A DNA stretch of 23,695 nucleotides from Neisseriaceae bacterium (GTDB lineage: Bacteria; Pseudomonadota; Gammaproteobacteria; Burkholderiales; Neisseriaceae). This document shows, piece after piece, positions 14,650 to 22,274 of the stretch. Made by a program: the position numbers and the translations under genes. Each line of letters opens with the position of its first letter. The first letter of the stretch is position 1. Under the pieces are notes generated by a model. It did not search any database and was not told the origin of the DNA. It saw nothing but the letters and a program-made list of their open reading frames with translations. The DNA lies in the NCBI GenBank assembly GCA_030151665.1, contig JASLDB010000109.1:1-23695 (forward strand). Direction: 5' to 3'.

Positions 14650-16968
14650 ATGAATATTGTTGACAAAATCGCCCAAGAATTGGGTGTTCGTACCACGCAA
14701 GTGGGTGCGGCTGTGGATTTATTAGATGAAGGATCGACTGTTCCTTTTGTGGCTCGTTACCGAAAAGAAGCCACTGGCGGCCTAGATGATACGCAATTGC
14801 GTCATTTATCAGAGCGTTTGCAGTATTTGCGTGAATTATTGGATCGCCAACAAACCATTATCAAAAGCATTGATGAACAAGGTAAATTAAGTGATGAACT
14901 TCATGCCTTGATTTTGGCAACAGACAATAAAACCACCTTAGAAGACATTTATTTACCTTATAAGCCAAAGCGCCGCACCAAGGCACAAATTGCCCGTGAA
15001 GCAGGTCTGTTGCCATTGGCTGAAAGTTTATTGGCAGATGCCAATTTGAGTCCTGAAGAAACAGCCATGATGTATGTGAATACCGAAAAGGGTGTTGCTG
15101 ATACTAAAGCTGCTTTGGATGGTGCTCGGGCGATTTTAATGGAAAATTTTGCCGAAGATGCGCAACTGATTGGTGTTTTACGTGAACGCTTGTGGCAAGT
15201 GGCTGAAGTGAAAAGTACCGTTGTGACAGGAAAAGAGCAAGAAGCCAGTAAATTTGCGGATTATTTTGACCACCAAGAGCCGATTCAATCCATGCCATCT
15301 CACCGTGCTTTGGCGATTTTGCGTGGTCGCAATGAAGGCTTATTGCAAACCCATTTGCCGTATCAAGATGAAGCTTTGCCCATCACCCATGTGAGTGAAT
15401 TTGAAGAAAAAATCGCGAAAAAATTCAATATTGAAGACAAAGGCCGTGCCGCGGATAAGTGGCTCAAAGACACCGTTCGTTTAACATGGCGTGCAAAAAT
15501 ATTATTGTCTTTGGAATTGGAAGCATTTAGCCGTTTAAAAGAAGCCGCAGACAATGATGCGATTACTGTGTTTGCACATAATTTAAAAGATTTGTTGTTG
15601 GCAGCACCTGCGGGGCGTTTATGTACCTTGGGTTTGGACCCTGGTTTACGCACAGGCGTGAAAGTGGCGGTGGTGGATGACACAGGTAAATTACTGGATA
15701 CTGCGACGATTTATCCCCATGTACCACGCAATGATTGGGCGGGTAGCTTGGCGACATTGGCCAAATTGGTCAAACAACATGGCATTCAATTAATTGCCAT
15801 TGGTAATGGTACAGCAAGCCGCGAAACCGATAAATTGGCTGCCGAATTGATTAAAGGCATGAGTGAAAACCAATTGCACAAGTTGGTGGTGAGCGAAGCA
15901 GGTGCTTCAGTGTATTCGGCATCCGAATTTGCAGCAAAAGAATTTCCAGACTTGGATGTTTCTTTGCGTGGAGCCGTATCGATTGCGCGCCGTTTGCAAG
16001 ACCCATTGGCTGAATTGGTGAAGATTGATCCCAAATCCATTGGTGTGGGTCAATATCAACACGATGTGAACCAAAGTGCCTTGGCTAAAACCTTGGATGC
16101 GGTGGTAGAGGATTGTGTTAATGCCGTGGGCGTGGACGTGAATACCGCATCCGTGCCATTATTGGCCCGCATTTCTGGTCTGAACCAAACTTTGGCCAGC
16201 AATATTGTGGATTACCGTGATCAAAATGGGGCATTTAAAAACCGCAAAACCTTATTAAAAGTACCTCGTTTGGGCCCTAAAACCTATGAGCAAGCCGCTG
16301 GTTTCTTGCGCATACAAGGTGGTGATGAGCCGTTGGATGCGTCTTCCGTTCACCCAGAAGCCTATCCTGTGGTGGATAAAATGGTGGCAAAATCGGGTTT
16401 AAAAGCCAGCGAATTAATTGCCAATAGCCAAGTGTTAAAAGGTTTACAAGCTTCTGAGTTTACCGATGAGCAGTTTGGTTTACCAACCGTATTGGATATT
16501 TTGGCAGAGCTTGAAAAACCAGGTCGAGATCCACGTGGTGCATTTCAAACGGCCAGTTTTGCTGAAGGTGTCGATGACATCAAAGATTTAAGCATTGGCA
16601 TGGTTTTAGAAGGTGTGGTGAGCAATGTGGCACAGTTTGGTGCCTTTGTGGACATTGGTGTTCACCAAGATGGTTTGGTACACATTTCTGCTTTGTCTAA
16701 TCGCTATGTGGCTGACCCGCGCGAAGTGGTCAAAGCGGGTGATGTGGTCAAAGTCAAAGTGATGGAAGTCGATGTGGCGCGTAAACGCATTGCTTTGTCG
16801 ATGCGTTTGGATGATGAAGTGGGTAGTCATCAAGCGAATAAATCAGCAGGGCAAAATCCAACTGGATCTGTTAAATCCCAAAGACCATCACGACCTAGCC
16901 GACAAGATAAGCCAAGTACGCCAGGTAATTCTGCCATGGCAGATGCTTTTGCCAAACTTAAACGCTAG
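14650..16968 (+). CDS. tex: Tex-family RNA-binding transcription accessory protein
   Basis: 772 residues (E. coli YhgF 773). The N-terminal Tex helical region starts MNIVDKIAQELGVR and contains VPFVARYRKEATGGLDD. A YqgF/RNase-H-like domain begins at about 327 (LGLDPGLRTGVKVAVVDD). Helix-hairpin-helix motifs (about 497-557) include RISGLNQTLASNIVDYRD and LLKVPRLGPKTYEQAAGF. A C-terminal S1 domain (about 650-722, VLEGVVSNVAQFGAFVDIGV) is followed by a Ser/Pro/Arg-rich tail. Tex binds nucleic acid and has been tied to transcription fidelity and toxin-gene expression (first in Bordetella); the exact reaction is not settled. TAGGG serves as the ribosome site. It stands alone between two terminators. 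Confidence 0.96.
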   Translation: MNIVDKIAQELGVRTTQVGAAVDLLDEGSTVPFVARYRKEATGGLDDTQLRHLSERLQYLRELLDRQQTIIKSIDEQGKLSDELHALILATDNKTTLEDIYLPYKPKRRTKAQIAREAGLLPLAESLLADANLSPEETAMMYVNTEKGVADTKAALDGARAILMENFAEDAQLIGVLRERLWQVAEVKSTVVTGKEQEASKFADYFDHQEPIQSMPSHRALAILRGRNEGLLQTHLPYQDEALPITHVSEFEEKIAKKFNIEDKGRAADKWLKDTVRLTWRAKILLSLELEAFSRLKEAADNDAITVFAHNLKDLLLAAPAGRLCTLGLDPGLRTGVKVAVVDDTGKLLDTATIYPHVPRNDWAGSLATLAKLVKQHGIQLIAIGNGTASRETDKLAAELIKGMSENQLHKLVVSEAGASVYSASEFAAKEFPDLDVSLRGAVSIARRLQDPLAELVKIDPKSIGVGQYQHDVNQSALAKTLDAVVEDCVNAVGVDVNTASVPLLARISGLNQTLASNIVDYRDQNGAFKNRKTLLKVPRLGPKTYEQAAGFLRIQGGDEPLDASSVHPEAYPVVDKMVAKSGLKASELIANSQVLKGLQASEFTDEQFGLPTVLDILAELEKPGRDPRGAFQTASFAEGVDDIKDLSIGMVLEGVVSNVAQFGAFVDIGVHQDGLVHISALSNRYVADPREVVKAGDVVKVKVMEVDVARKRIALSMRLDDEVGSHQANKSAGQNPTGSVKSQRPSRPSRQDKPSTPGNSAMADAFAKLKR

Positions 16969-16983
16969 TATTGAAGTGAAATC

Positions 16984-17020
16984 AAAAAAAGGTTTTTAGC
17001 TTGGCTAAAAACCTTTTTTT
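16984..17020. terminator. Long bidirectional terminator between tex and ptsI
   Basis: A perfect 17-bp stem, A-run plus GGTTTTTAGC pairing with GCTAAAAACC plus T-run (16984-17000 with 17004-17020), with a TTG loop. It lies between convergent genes and ends 4 bases before the ptsI stop codon. Confidence 0.93.
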
Positions 17021-17024
17021 CTCG

Positions 17025-18779
17025 TTAATCAACTTTTTGCAATTCTTGGCAATCAACATTGTTGAGTTTTTTTAATAAATCATCAATTTTGTCAGGGTCA
17101 TCATTGCGCAGTATTTTTTGGGCTTTGGCTTCCATGTCCATGGTGTTGGTATTCACAATAATATTTTTGACCGATAAGATATGCGATGGGTGCATGGAAA
17201 AACGGCGTAGCCCCATATTGAGCAATAATCGGGTCAATTTGCTATCACCAGCCATTTCACCGCAAATGGACACATCCTTGCCCATGCGAGTGGCGGTTTT
17301 GATGATGTGATTGACGAGTTTCAATACGGCAGGGTGAGCAGGTTGGTATAAATAACTGACACTGTCATCACTGCGATCCACTGCCAAGGTGTATTGGATC
17401 AAGTCATTGGTGCCAATGGAAATAAAATCCAAATGTTTCAGTAAGGCATTAACTGATAAGGCAGCCGATGGAATCTCAATCATCGCACCAATGTGCATGT
17501 TTTCATTAAACTCAATACCGGCATCACGCAATTGAATTTTCACCATGTCCAAGTGAGCAATGGCTTGTTTGAGTTCGGTTACCGAGCTAATCATGGGCCA
17601 CATCATGTTAATGGGACCGTGGGCACTGGCCCTGAGAATGGCGCGCATTTGGGTACGGAACATAACGGGTTCTGCTAGACACAAACGAATACCCGTCAAG
17701 CCTAGTGCTGGATTGAGTGCTTCATTGTGATCGAACCAACGTGGGTTTTTATCAACACCCAAGTCAATGGTACGAACGGTAACATGTTTGCCCTTCATTT
17801 TTTTGATTACAGAGGCATAAACATCATATTGCTCATCTTCTGTGGGCATGACATCACGGTTCATGAACATGAATTCTGAGCGAAATAAACCAATGCCATC
17901 GGCAGCCACTTTATTGACTTGGGTAATGTCTTCTGATGATTCAATATTGGCCATGATTTGCACATCCAAGCCATCTAATGTGGTGGCGGTGGTGTGCTTG
18001 AGTTTGGTTAATTGTCTTTTTTGGCTGCGGTAGGCGCGGGCGCGCTTGCGATATTCAGCCAAAATGGCATCATCTGGTTGGGCAATTAACACGCCATCTA
18101 TGCCATCTACAATCACCCAGTCATCTTCAACCAGTAATTCTTTTGCATTGTGTACAGCAATGACCGATGGTATGTCCAAGCTGCGACCCAAAATAGCCAT
18201 GTGGCTGGTGGGGCCACCGACATCGGTGACAAATGCTGCAATACGGTTGTCTTTGAACAACACCGTATCGGCAGGAGATATGTCATGGGCGATCAAAATG
18301 GTGTCATCAAATAGATTATTGGGGCCAAACTCCAAATCCAAGCCACGCAAACTATTGAAAATACGCTCTACCACTTGCAACATGTCTTGTTTGCGTTGTC
18401 GTAGGTACTCGTCATCAATGGCTTCAAACTGCTCAGACAAACGATCTGCTTGCAGTTTTAAGGCCCATTCTGCATTGACTTTGTATTCTTGAATAATATC
18501 GGCAGGTTCTCGTGACAAAGACACATCTGCTAATAACATTAAATGCAGTGAAATAAAAGCACCCAATTCTGTGGGGGCATTTTCTGGAATATTGCTGCGC
18601 AATTTCTCTAATTGGCGACGGGTTTCTTTAATGGCTTGCACATAGCGTTCCATTTCCGCAGCCAACTCTTCTTCTTCAATGGCATAATGCGGAACGTCAT
18701 CCATGCTTTGCTGTAAGAGGTGAGCGCGGCCAATGGCGATACCGCCACCGATAGGAATACCATGCAAGACAAAGCTCAT
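17025..18779 (-). CDS. ptsI: PTS enzyme I (phosphoenolpyruvate-protein phosphotransferase)
   Basis: 584 residues (E. coli 575). It takes phosphate from PEP and passes it to HPr. The N-terminal HPr-binding and swivel domain carries the phospho-histidine H193 in GGPTSHMAILGRS. The C-terminal PEP-binding barrel has LFRSEFMFM (R300), VRTIDLGVDK (R336, K344), SIGTNDLIQYTLAVDR, and the catalytic Cys506 in SICGEMAGD. In NPALGLTGIR (356-365) the family's usual Arg of LGxRxIR is Thr362, which is odd. The C-terminal extension (KLNNVDCQELQKVD) is unremarkable. It is the last gene of EIIA-ptsH-ptsI; 3 bases separate it from ptsH, and a weak ribosome site (GGTGAA) lies in the end of ptsH. No EIIB or EIIC is nearby. 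Confidence 0.96.
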   Translation of the reverse strand: MSFVLHGIPIGGGIAIGRAHLLQQSMDDVPHYAIEEEELAAEMERYVQAIKETRRQLEKLRSNIPENAPTELGAFISLHLMLLADVSLSREPADIIQEYKVNAEWALKLQADRLSEQFEAIDDEYLRQRKQDMLQVVERIFNSLRGLDLEFGPNNLFDDTILIAHDISPADTVLFKDNRIAAFVTDVGGPTSHMAILGRSLDIPSVIAVHNAKELLVEDDWVIVDGIDGVLIAQPDDAILAEYRKRARAYRSQKRQLTKLKHTTATTLDGLDVQIMANIESSEDITQVNKVAADGIGLFRSEFMFMNRDVMPTEDEQYDVYASVIKKMKGKHVTVRTIDLGVDKNPRWFDHNEALNPALGLTGIRLCLAEPVMFRTQMRAILRASAHGPINMMWPMISSVTELKQAIAHLDMVKIQLRDAGIEFNENMHIGAMIEIPSAALSVNALLKHLDFISIGTNDLIQYTLAVDRSDDSVSYLYQPAHPAVLKLVNHIIKTATRMGKDVSICGEMAGDSKLTRLLLNMGLRRFSMHPSHILSVKNIIVNTNTMDMEAKAQKILRNDDPDKIDDLLKKLNNVDCQELQKVD

Positions 18780-18782
18780 TGT

Positions 18783-19052
18783 TTATTCACCTTCACCAAA
18801 ATAATCATTAATTAATTGGCATAATGCAGTCATGGCTTGTGCTTCATCCAGACCATCGACTTCAATCGAAATCGTTGTGCCTTTTGCTGCGGCTAGCATC
18901 ATCAAGCCCATAATGCTTTTGCCATTCACACGCTTGCCATTTCGACTTACCCAAATGTCCGCTTTAAATGAGCTAGCCAATTGTGTAAATTTACTGGATG
19001 CACGAGCATGCAACCCCAATTTGTTAATAATTTCAATATCTTGTTCTAACAT
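18783..19052 (-). CDS. ptsH: Phosphocarrier protein HPr
   Basis: 89 residues. His15 in KLGLHARAS is the phosphate-carrying residue. Ser46 in VNGKSIMGLMML matches the site phosphorylated by HPr kinase (HPrK), so dual control by HPrK is possible if that kinase is encoded elsewhere. It passes phosphate from EI to EIIA proteins. The start codon overlaps the stop codon of the EIIA gene by 7 bases (ATGTTAG), so translation is coupled. ptsI follows after 3 bases. Confidence 0.97.
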   Translation of the reverse strand: MLEQDIEIINKLGLHARASSKFTQLASSFKADIWVSRNGKRVNGKSIMGLMMLAAAKGTTISIEVDGLDEAQAMTALCQLINDYFGEGE

Positions 19053-19459
19053 GATTGTTGTAAGGATTCCAGGTTAATTTCAATAATACCGTCTAAGGCG
19101 GCTTGTTTGACTTTTTGAGCAAAGGCTTCTAAATCATCAAAATCGGCTGCATATTGGATGGCCTTTACCATCATGGGTGCATTTAGCCCAGTTAACAAGA
19201 TAATATCAGGTTTTTTAATTAATTTATTGGCAATATTAAAAGGTGTTGCACCAAATATGTCGGTTAACAATAATACGCCCGAACCATGATCTACTTCATC
19301 TATCAATTGTTGTGCTTGTTGCAAAACGACATCAGGGTCTTCGTTTTTACTGATATTCAATAAGCGTAAATGTTCAGGTGGGTTACCAAAAAAATGGCAG
19401 GCCAATGAATTAAATGCATGACCTAGGGTTTCATGTGTCATGACCAATAAACCAATCAT
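19046..19459 (-). CDS. PTS EIIA component, mannose/fructose (EIIA-Man) family
   Basis: 137 residues from ATG 19457-19459. The AGGA of AAAGGATGAC sits about 10 bases upstream; the longer frame (ATG 19492) has none. The start MIGLLVMTHETLGHAF places the phospho-histidine at H9, as in EIIA-Man. GVLLLTDIFGATPFNIANKL (about 60-79) is the second family signature (D-x-xG-TP). The protein ends ESLQQSC. It would take phosphate from HPr. No EIIB, EIIC or EIID is nearby, so the relay most likely has a regulatory role, as described for Neisseria and other betaproteobacteria; that is inference. The stop overlaps the ptsH start. Confidence 0.9.
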   Translation of the reverse strand: MIGLLVMTHETLGHAFNSLACHFFGNPPEHLRLLNISKNEDPDVVLQQAQQLIDEVDHGSGVLLLTDIFGATPFNIANKLIKKPDIILLTGLNAPMMVKAIQYAADFDDLEAFAQKVKQAALDGIIEINLESLQQSC

Positions 19460-19513
19460 GGTATTGTCATCCTTTCTTGAGTGTGAGTGCATGGGTGTGT
19501 TAGGTATGAAATA

Positions 19514-19543
19514 AGGCTGCCAGAATATAGATTCAAGCAGCCC
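19514..19543. terminator. Inverted pair resembling Neisseriaceae uptake sequences, possible terminator after hpt
   Basis: AGGCTGCCAGAA (19514-19525, + strand) and GGGCTGCTTGAA (19532-19543, - strand) face each other over a 6-base spacer. They match the Simonsiella-type uptake dialect AGGCTGCCTGAA at 11 and 10 of 12 positions. GGCTGC/GCAGCC forms the stem, and TTATTT follows on the minus strand, the reading direction of hpt. A second small hairpin (TCTTG/CAAGA, 19546-19558) lies between it and hpt. Confidence 0.45.
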
Positions 19544-19572
19544 TGTCTTGGTTCAAGAAGACTTCATTTTTA

Positions 19573-20124
19573 TTATTTTAAGGCGTAAATGGCAGGTAGA
19601 TTACGCCAAGCGCCACTGACATCCATGCCATAACCAAAAACATAGCGATCAGGCACGTCAAGGCCGACATAATCAGCAGCCAAAGGTTTTTCTTTGCTAA
19701 TCAGTTTATTGGCAAATACGGCACTTTTACAAGAAGCTGCACCCAATTTCATGACTTCGTCAATAATGGCAGCCATGGTATGACCTTCATCCAATATATC
19801 ATCCAAAATCAAAACATGGCGACCTTCAACACTTTTTTGTGGTGCACGTAACCAATTAAAATTGTGGTCACCATGCAATTTAGCACCGTAACGAGAAACG
19901 TGTACGTAATCAAAGTCCAAAGGAAAGCGCAATAAAGGCAATAGTTTGCCAGTAAACACGACTGCACCGCCCATCACGGGTAGGACGACAGGGTATTTGT
20001 CACCCAAATCTTGGGTAATCTCATTGGCAACACGTTGTAGCTCAGCATCGCAAATGGCTTCACTAAATAATAAGTCAGCATTGTCAAGCAACGCTTGGGT
20101 TTCTTCGCGGTTAGGCGTATTCAT
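19573..20124 (-). CDS. hpt: Hypoxanthine-guanine phosphoribosyltransferase
   Basis: 183 residues. It joins hypoxanthine or guanine to PRPP in purine salvage, in the cytoplasm. Type I PRT-fold marks are present: VVLPVMGGAVVFTGKLLPLL (about 46-65), the flexible hood with a Tyr-Gly (SRYGAKLHGDHNF), the PRPP-binding loop LILDDILDEGHT (about 105-116), the base-contact Lys in VFANKL, and DVPDRYVFGYGMD near the end. Length fits the family (about 180). It has its own promoter (TCGCCA-17-TATAAT) and is separated from the PTS genes by a possible terminator. The ribosome site is weak. Confidence 0.93.
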   Translation of the reverse strand: MNTPNREETQALLDNADLLFSEAICDAELQRVANEITQDLGDKYPVVLPVMGGAVVFTGKLLPLLRFPLDFDYVHVSRYGAKLHGDHNFNWLRAPQKSVEGRHVLILDDILDEGHTMAAIIDEVMKLGAASCKSAVFANKLISKEKPLAADYVGLDVPDRYVFGYGMDVSGAWRNLPAIYALK

Positions 20125-20161
20125 GATTTACGAAAGACATCATAAAGTTTATCAAGTCGAT

Positions 20162-20190
20162 ATTATACCGAGAAAGTGTGAGCTTGGCGA
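20162..20190 (-). promoter_or_regulatory. Promoter of hpt
   Basis: On the minus strand TCGCCA (20185-20190) and a perfect TATAAT (20162-20167) are 17 bases apart. Transcription would start near 20155, giving a leader of about 30 bases. Confidence 0.6.
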
Positions 20191-20340
20191 AATTTGCACA
20201 AGGAAGTCATTGACGATAATCGAATAAGTGTTTCTTTTTTTGATAAAAAGTAAAAAGCACCTTATTTAAACGAATGGGTTTGGGTTATTTTGCAATGAAA
20301 ATAGCGTAATTAATTTGGAATGGCGATAATTAATATCTAA

Positions 20341-20380
20341 ATATCAAATACCATGTTATTTTTTTGCGTTATATCAAATA
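20341..20380 (+). repeat. Two direct copies of ATATCAAATA, 30 bases apart
   Basis: ATATCAAATA occurs at 20341-20350 and 20371-20380. A 30-base period is three helical turns, so bound proteins would sit on the same face. The second copy is part of TTGCG-TTAT-ATCAA (20364-20377), which fits the FNR consensus TTGAT-N4-ATCAA at 8 of 10 positions. Its centre is about -82.5 from the predicted start near 20453, a position typical of class I FNR activation. Confidence 0.45.
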
Positions 20381-20440
20381 ATATAAGTGTTGGCTGCGAC
20401 ACATTGTCACAGCAAGGAAACCTTTTGCATGCGAGCAAAT

Positions 20441-20446
20441 TATAAT
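20441..20446 (+). promoter_or_regulatory. -10 box of the cyd operon promoter
   Basis: A perfect TATAAT with no recognisable -35 at 16-18 bases (AAACCT region). This suggests a promoter that depends on an activator. The predicted start is near 20453, about 48 bases before the cydP GTG. Confidence 0.5.
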
Positions 20447-20500
20447 GAATTGTATGGTGGTAGGGGTCGGTGAAACAAGGCATGAATGAGGAGAAAAAAC

Positions 20501-20707
20501 GTGCGTGATTGGGTTGTGTATCAGAACAAAACAAGCAAAAAGCGCTTGAAACTTTCGACTGAGATTGCTGCGGTCATCGTCATTAAATTAATGATTTTGT
20601 ATGCATTGTGGTGGTTTTTTATTGCACCCAACAAAGTTGAGGTTGACGCCAACAAAATGTTTGAACGTGTTGAGTCAACCGAATCAGCAAAATCAATCAA
20701 GGAGTAA
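20501..20707 (+). CDS. cydP: CydP, small accessory subunit of cytochrome bd oxidase
   Basis: 68 residues with a GTG start. GAGGAG (20488-20493) is 7 bases before GTG 20501; the in-frame ATG 20486 overlaps this ribosome site and would have none. A basic N-terminus (NKTSKKRLK) is followed by one membrane helix (about 20-41, EIAAVIVIKLMILYALWWFF), then a polar tail beginning APNKVEVD. The E-x(7-8)-K-x-x-x-LYxLW pattern and the place just before cydA match the CydP family of small bd-oxidase proteins. It is likely an inner-membrane subunit or assembly aid; its exact role is little studied. It ends 7 bases before cydA, and the cydA ribosome site overlaps its last codons. Confidence 0.7.
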   Translation: MRDWVVYQNKTSKKRLKLSTEIAAVIVIKLMILYALWWFFIAPNKVEVDANKMFERVESTESAKSIKE

Positions 20708-20714
20708 CAACTAA

Positions 20715-22274
20715 ATGGAAGAACTCGTTGTCTTGTCACGGCTGCAATTTGCAGCCACGGCAATGTACCATTTTCTTTTCGTGCCTTTAACATTGGGTTT
20801 GGTGTGGATTCTGGTGATTATGGAATCTGCTTATGTTATGACGGGTAAAGTCATTTACAAAGACATGACCCGATTTTGGGGTAAATTATTCGGGATTAAC
20901 TTTGCCTTGGGTGTGACCACAGGCATTACCCTCGAATTTCAATTTGGTACCAACTGGTCATATTATTCTCACTATGTGGGCGATTTATTTGGGGCACCAT
21001 TGGCCATTGAAGGCTTAATGGCATTTTTCTTGGAATCGACTTTTATTGGTTTGTTTTTCTTTGGCTGGGATCGCTTGTCCAAACGCCAACATCTACTTGT
21101 GACCATTCTTTTGGCCGTGGGTTCAAACCTATCGGCTTTGTGGATTTTGATTGCCAATGGTTGGATGCAAAACCCAGTGGGTGCAGCATTTAACTTTGAA
21201 ACCATGCGCATGGAAATGACCAGTTTTGCCCAGATTATCTTTAATGACGAAGCACAAAATAAATTTGTGCACACGGTCTCTGCAGGTTATGTCACAGGCT
21301 CAATGTTTGTATTGGCGATTTCCAGTTGGTACCTCTTGCGTAAACAAGACGTGGAGTTTGCCAAACGCAGTTTTCGCATTGCTGCTGCATTCGGTTTGGC
21401 GTCTATCTTGTCGGTGATTGTTTTGGGTGATGAATCGGGTTATTCCATTGGTAAAGCGCAAAAAACCAAAATGGCAACTCTCGAAGCCATGTGGGAAACC
21501 GAGCCTGCACCTGCTTCGTTTAATTTGATTGCGTGGCCAAATGAAAAAGAAATGAAAAACGATTGGGCGATTGAGATTCCGTGGGTCATGGGTTTAATTG
21601 GAACACGTTCTACCACAGAACAAATTCCGGGCATCAAAGACATTGTGAAAGAAAATGCAGGTCGCATCGAATCGGGTAGGGTAGCGGTTTTGGCATTGGA
21701 AAAACTTCGTGCCAATCGCTCAGATACGGAGGCTTTGGCAATATTCAATGAGCACAAAGACGATTTGGGCTTTGGTTTATTGTTGAAAAAATACACCAAT
21801 GATTTAACCCAAGTATCCCCTGAAACCATTCAACAAGCTGCTCGAGAAAGCATGCCCAAAGTTTGGCCGATGTTTTGGTCTTTCCGTTTGATGGTGGGCT
21901 TGGGTATGTGGATGATGATTTTGTTTATTTGGGCAACCTATTCATCCATCAAAGGCACGTTTACCGAGAAAAAATGGCTATTGCGTGCGGCACTTTACTC
22001 ATTGCCCGCACCTTGGTTGGCAGCTGAAATGGGTTGGGTTGTGGCAGAGTATGGTCGCCAACCTTGGACTATTTATGGTGTTTTGCCAACGCATTTATCG
22101 GCATCCAGTTTAAGCACCTCATCTTTGTATGGTTCGATTACGGGTTTTGTGGCGTTTTATACCGTACTTTTGATCATTGAAATGTTCTTGATGATTCGTT
22201 ATTCGAAAAAAGGTCCAGGCAGTTTGGGTACTGGTCGCTATCAAAATGAGCCAAAACATGAAGGAGAGCATTAA
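20715..22274 (+). CDS. cydA: Cytochrome bd ubiquinol oxidase subunit I
   Basis: 519 residues (E. coli 522); AAGGAG at 20699-20704. It oxidises quinol and reduces oxygen to water at the inner membrane. Key residues fall on E. coli numbering: haem ligands H19, H186 (KFVHTVSAGYVTG) and M393 (FWSFRLMVGLG), acids E99 and E107 of the proton path, R391, and K252 and E257 in the Q-loop (GDESGYSIGKAQKTKMA). The Q-loop is long (to about 385), which places it in the L subfamily, high-affinity bd-I like. About nine membrane helices. The stop codon overlaps the cydB ATG by one base (TAATG). Confidence 0.98.
   Translation: MEELVVLSRLQFAATAMYHFLFVPLTLGLVWILVIMESAYVMTGKVIYKDMTRFWGKLFGINFALGVTTGITLEFQFGTNWSYYSHYVGDLFGAPLAIEGLMAFFLESTFIGLFFFGWDRLSKRQHLLVTILLAVGSNLSALWILIANGWMQNPVGAAFNFETMRMEMTSFAQIIFNDEAQNKFVHTVSAGYVTGSMFVLAISSWYLLRKQDVEFAKRSFRIAAAFGLASILSVIVLGDESGYSIGKAQKTKMATLEAMWETEPAPASFNLIAWPNEKEMKNDWAIEIPWVMGLIGTRSTTEQIPGIKDIVKENAGRIESGRVAVLALEKLRANRSDTEALAIFNEHKDDLGFGLLLKKYTNDLTQVSPETIQQAARESMPKVWPMFWSFRLMVGLGMWMMILFIWATYSSIKGTFTEKKWLLRAALYSLPAPWLAAEMGWVVAEYGRQPWTIYGVLPTHLSASSLSTSSLYGSITGFVAFYTVLLIIEMFLMIRYSKKGPGSLGTGRYQNEPKHEGEH

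Larger units (their letters stand above)
20191..20500. other. Regulatory region between hpt and the cytochrome bd operon
   Basis: About 310 A/T-rich bases with no supported gene. They hold a FNR-like half-and-half site (20240-20253, TTGAT-AAAA-AGTAA, 8 of 10), a near-palindrome GATAATTAATATC (20325-20337), two direct repeats (20341, 20371) and a -10 box (20441). This is long for such a compact genome and suggests regulated transcription of the cyd operon. Confidence 0.5.

Noticed and set aside
18046..18492. Plus-strand frame of 148 codons inside ptsI
   Set aside because: Antisense to a conserved enzyme I region; Ser/Lys/Arg-rich product without domains.
20240..20253. Second FNR-like match TTGAT-AAAA-AGTAA
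   Set aside because: 8 of 10 matches in very A/T-rich DNA is weak, and it lies about 200 bases from the predicted cyd start. Mentioned in the region entry but not claimed as a site.
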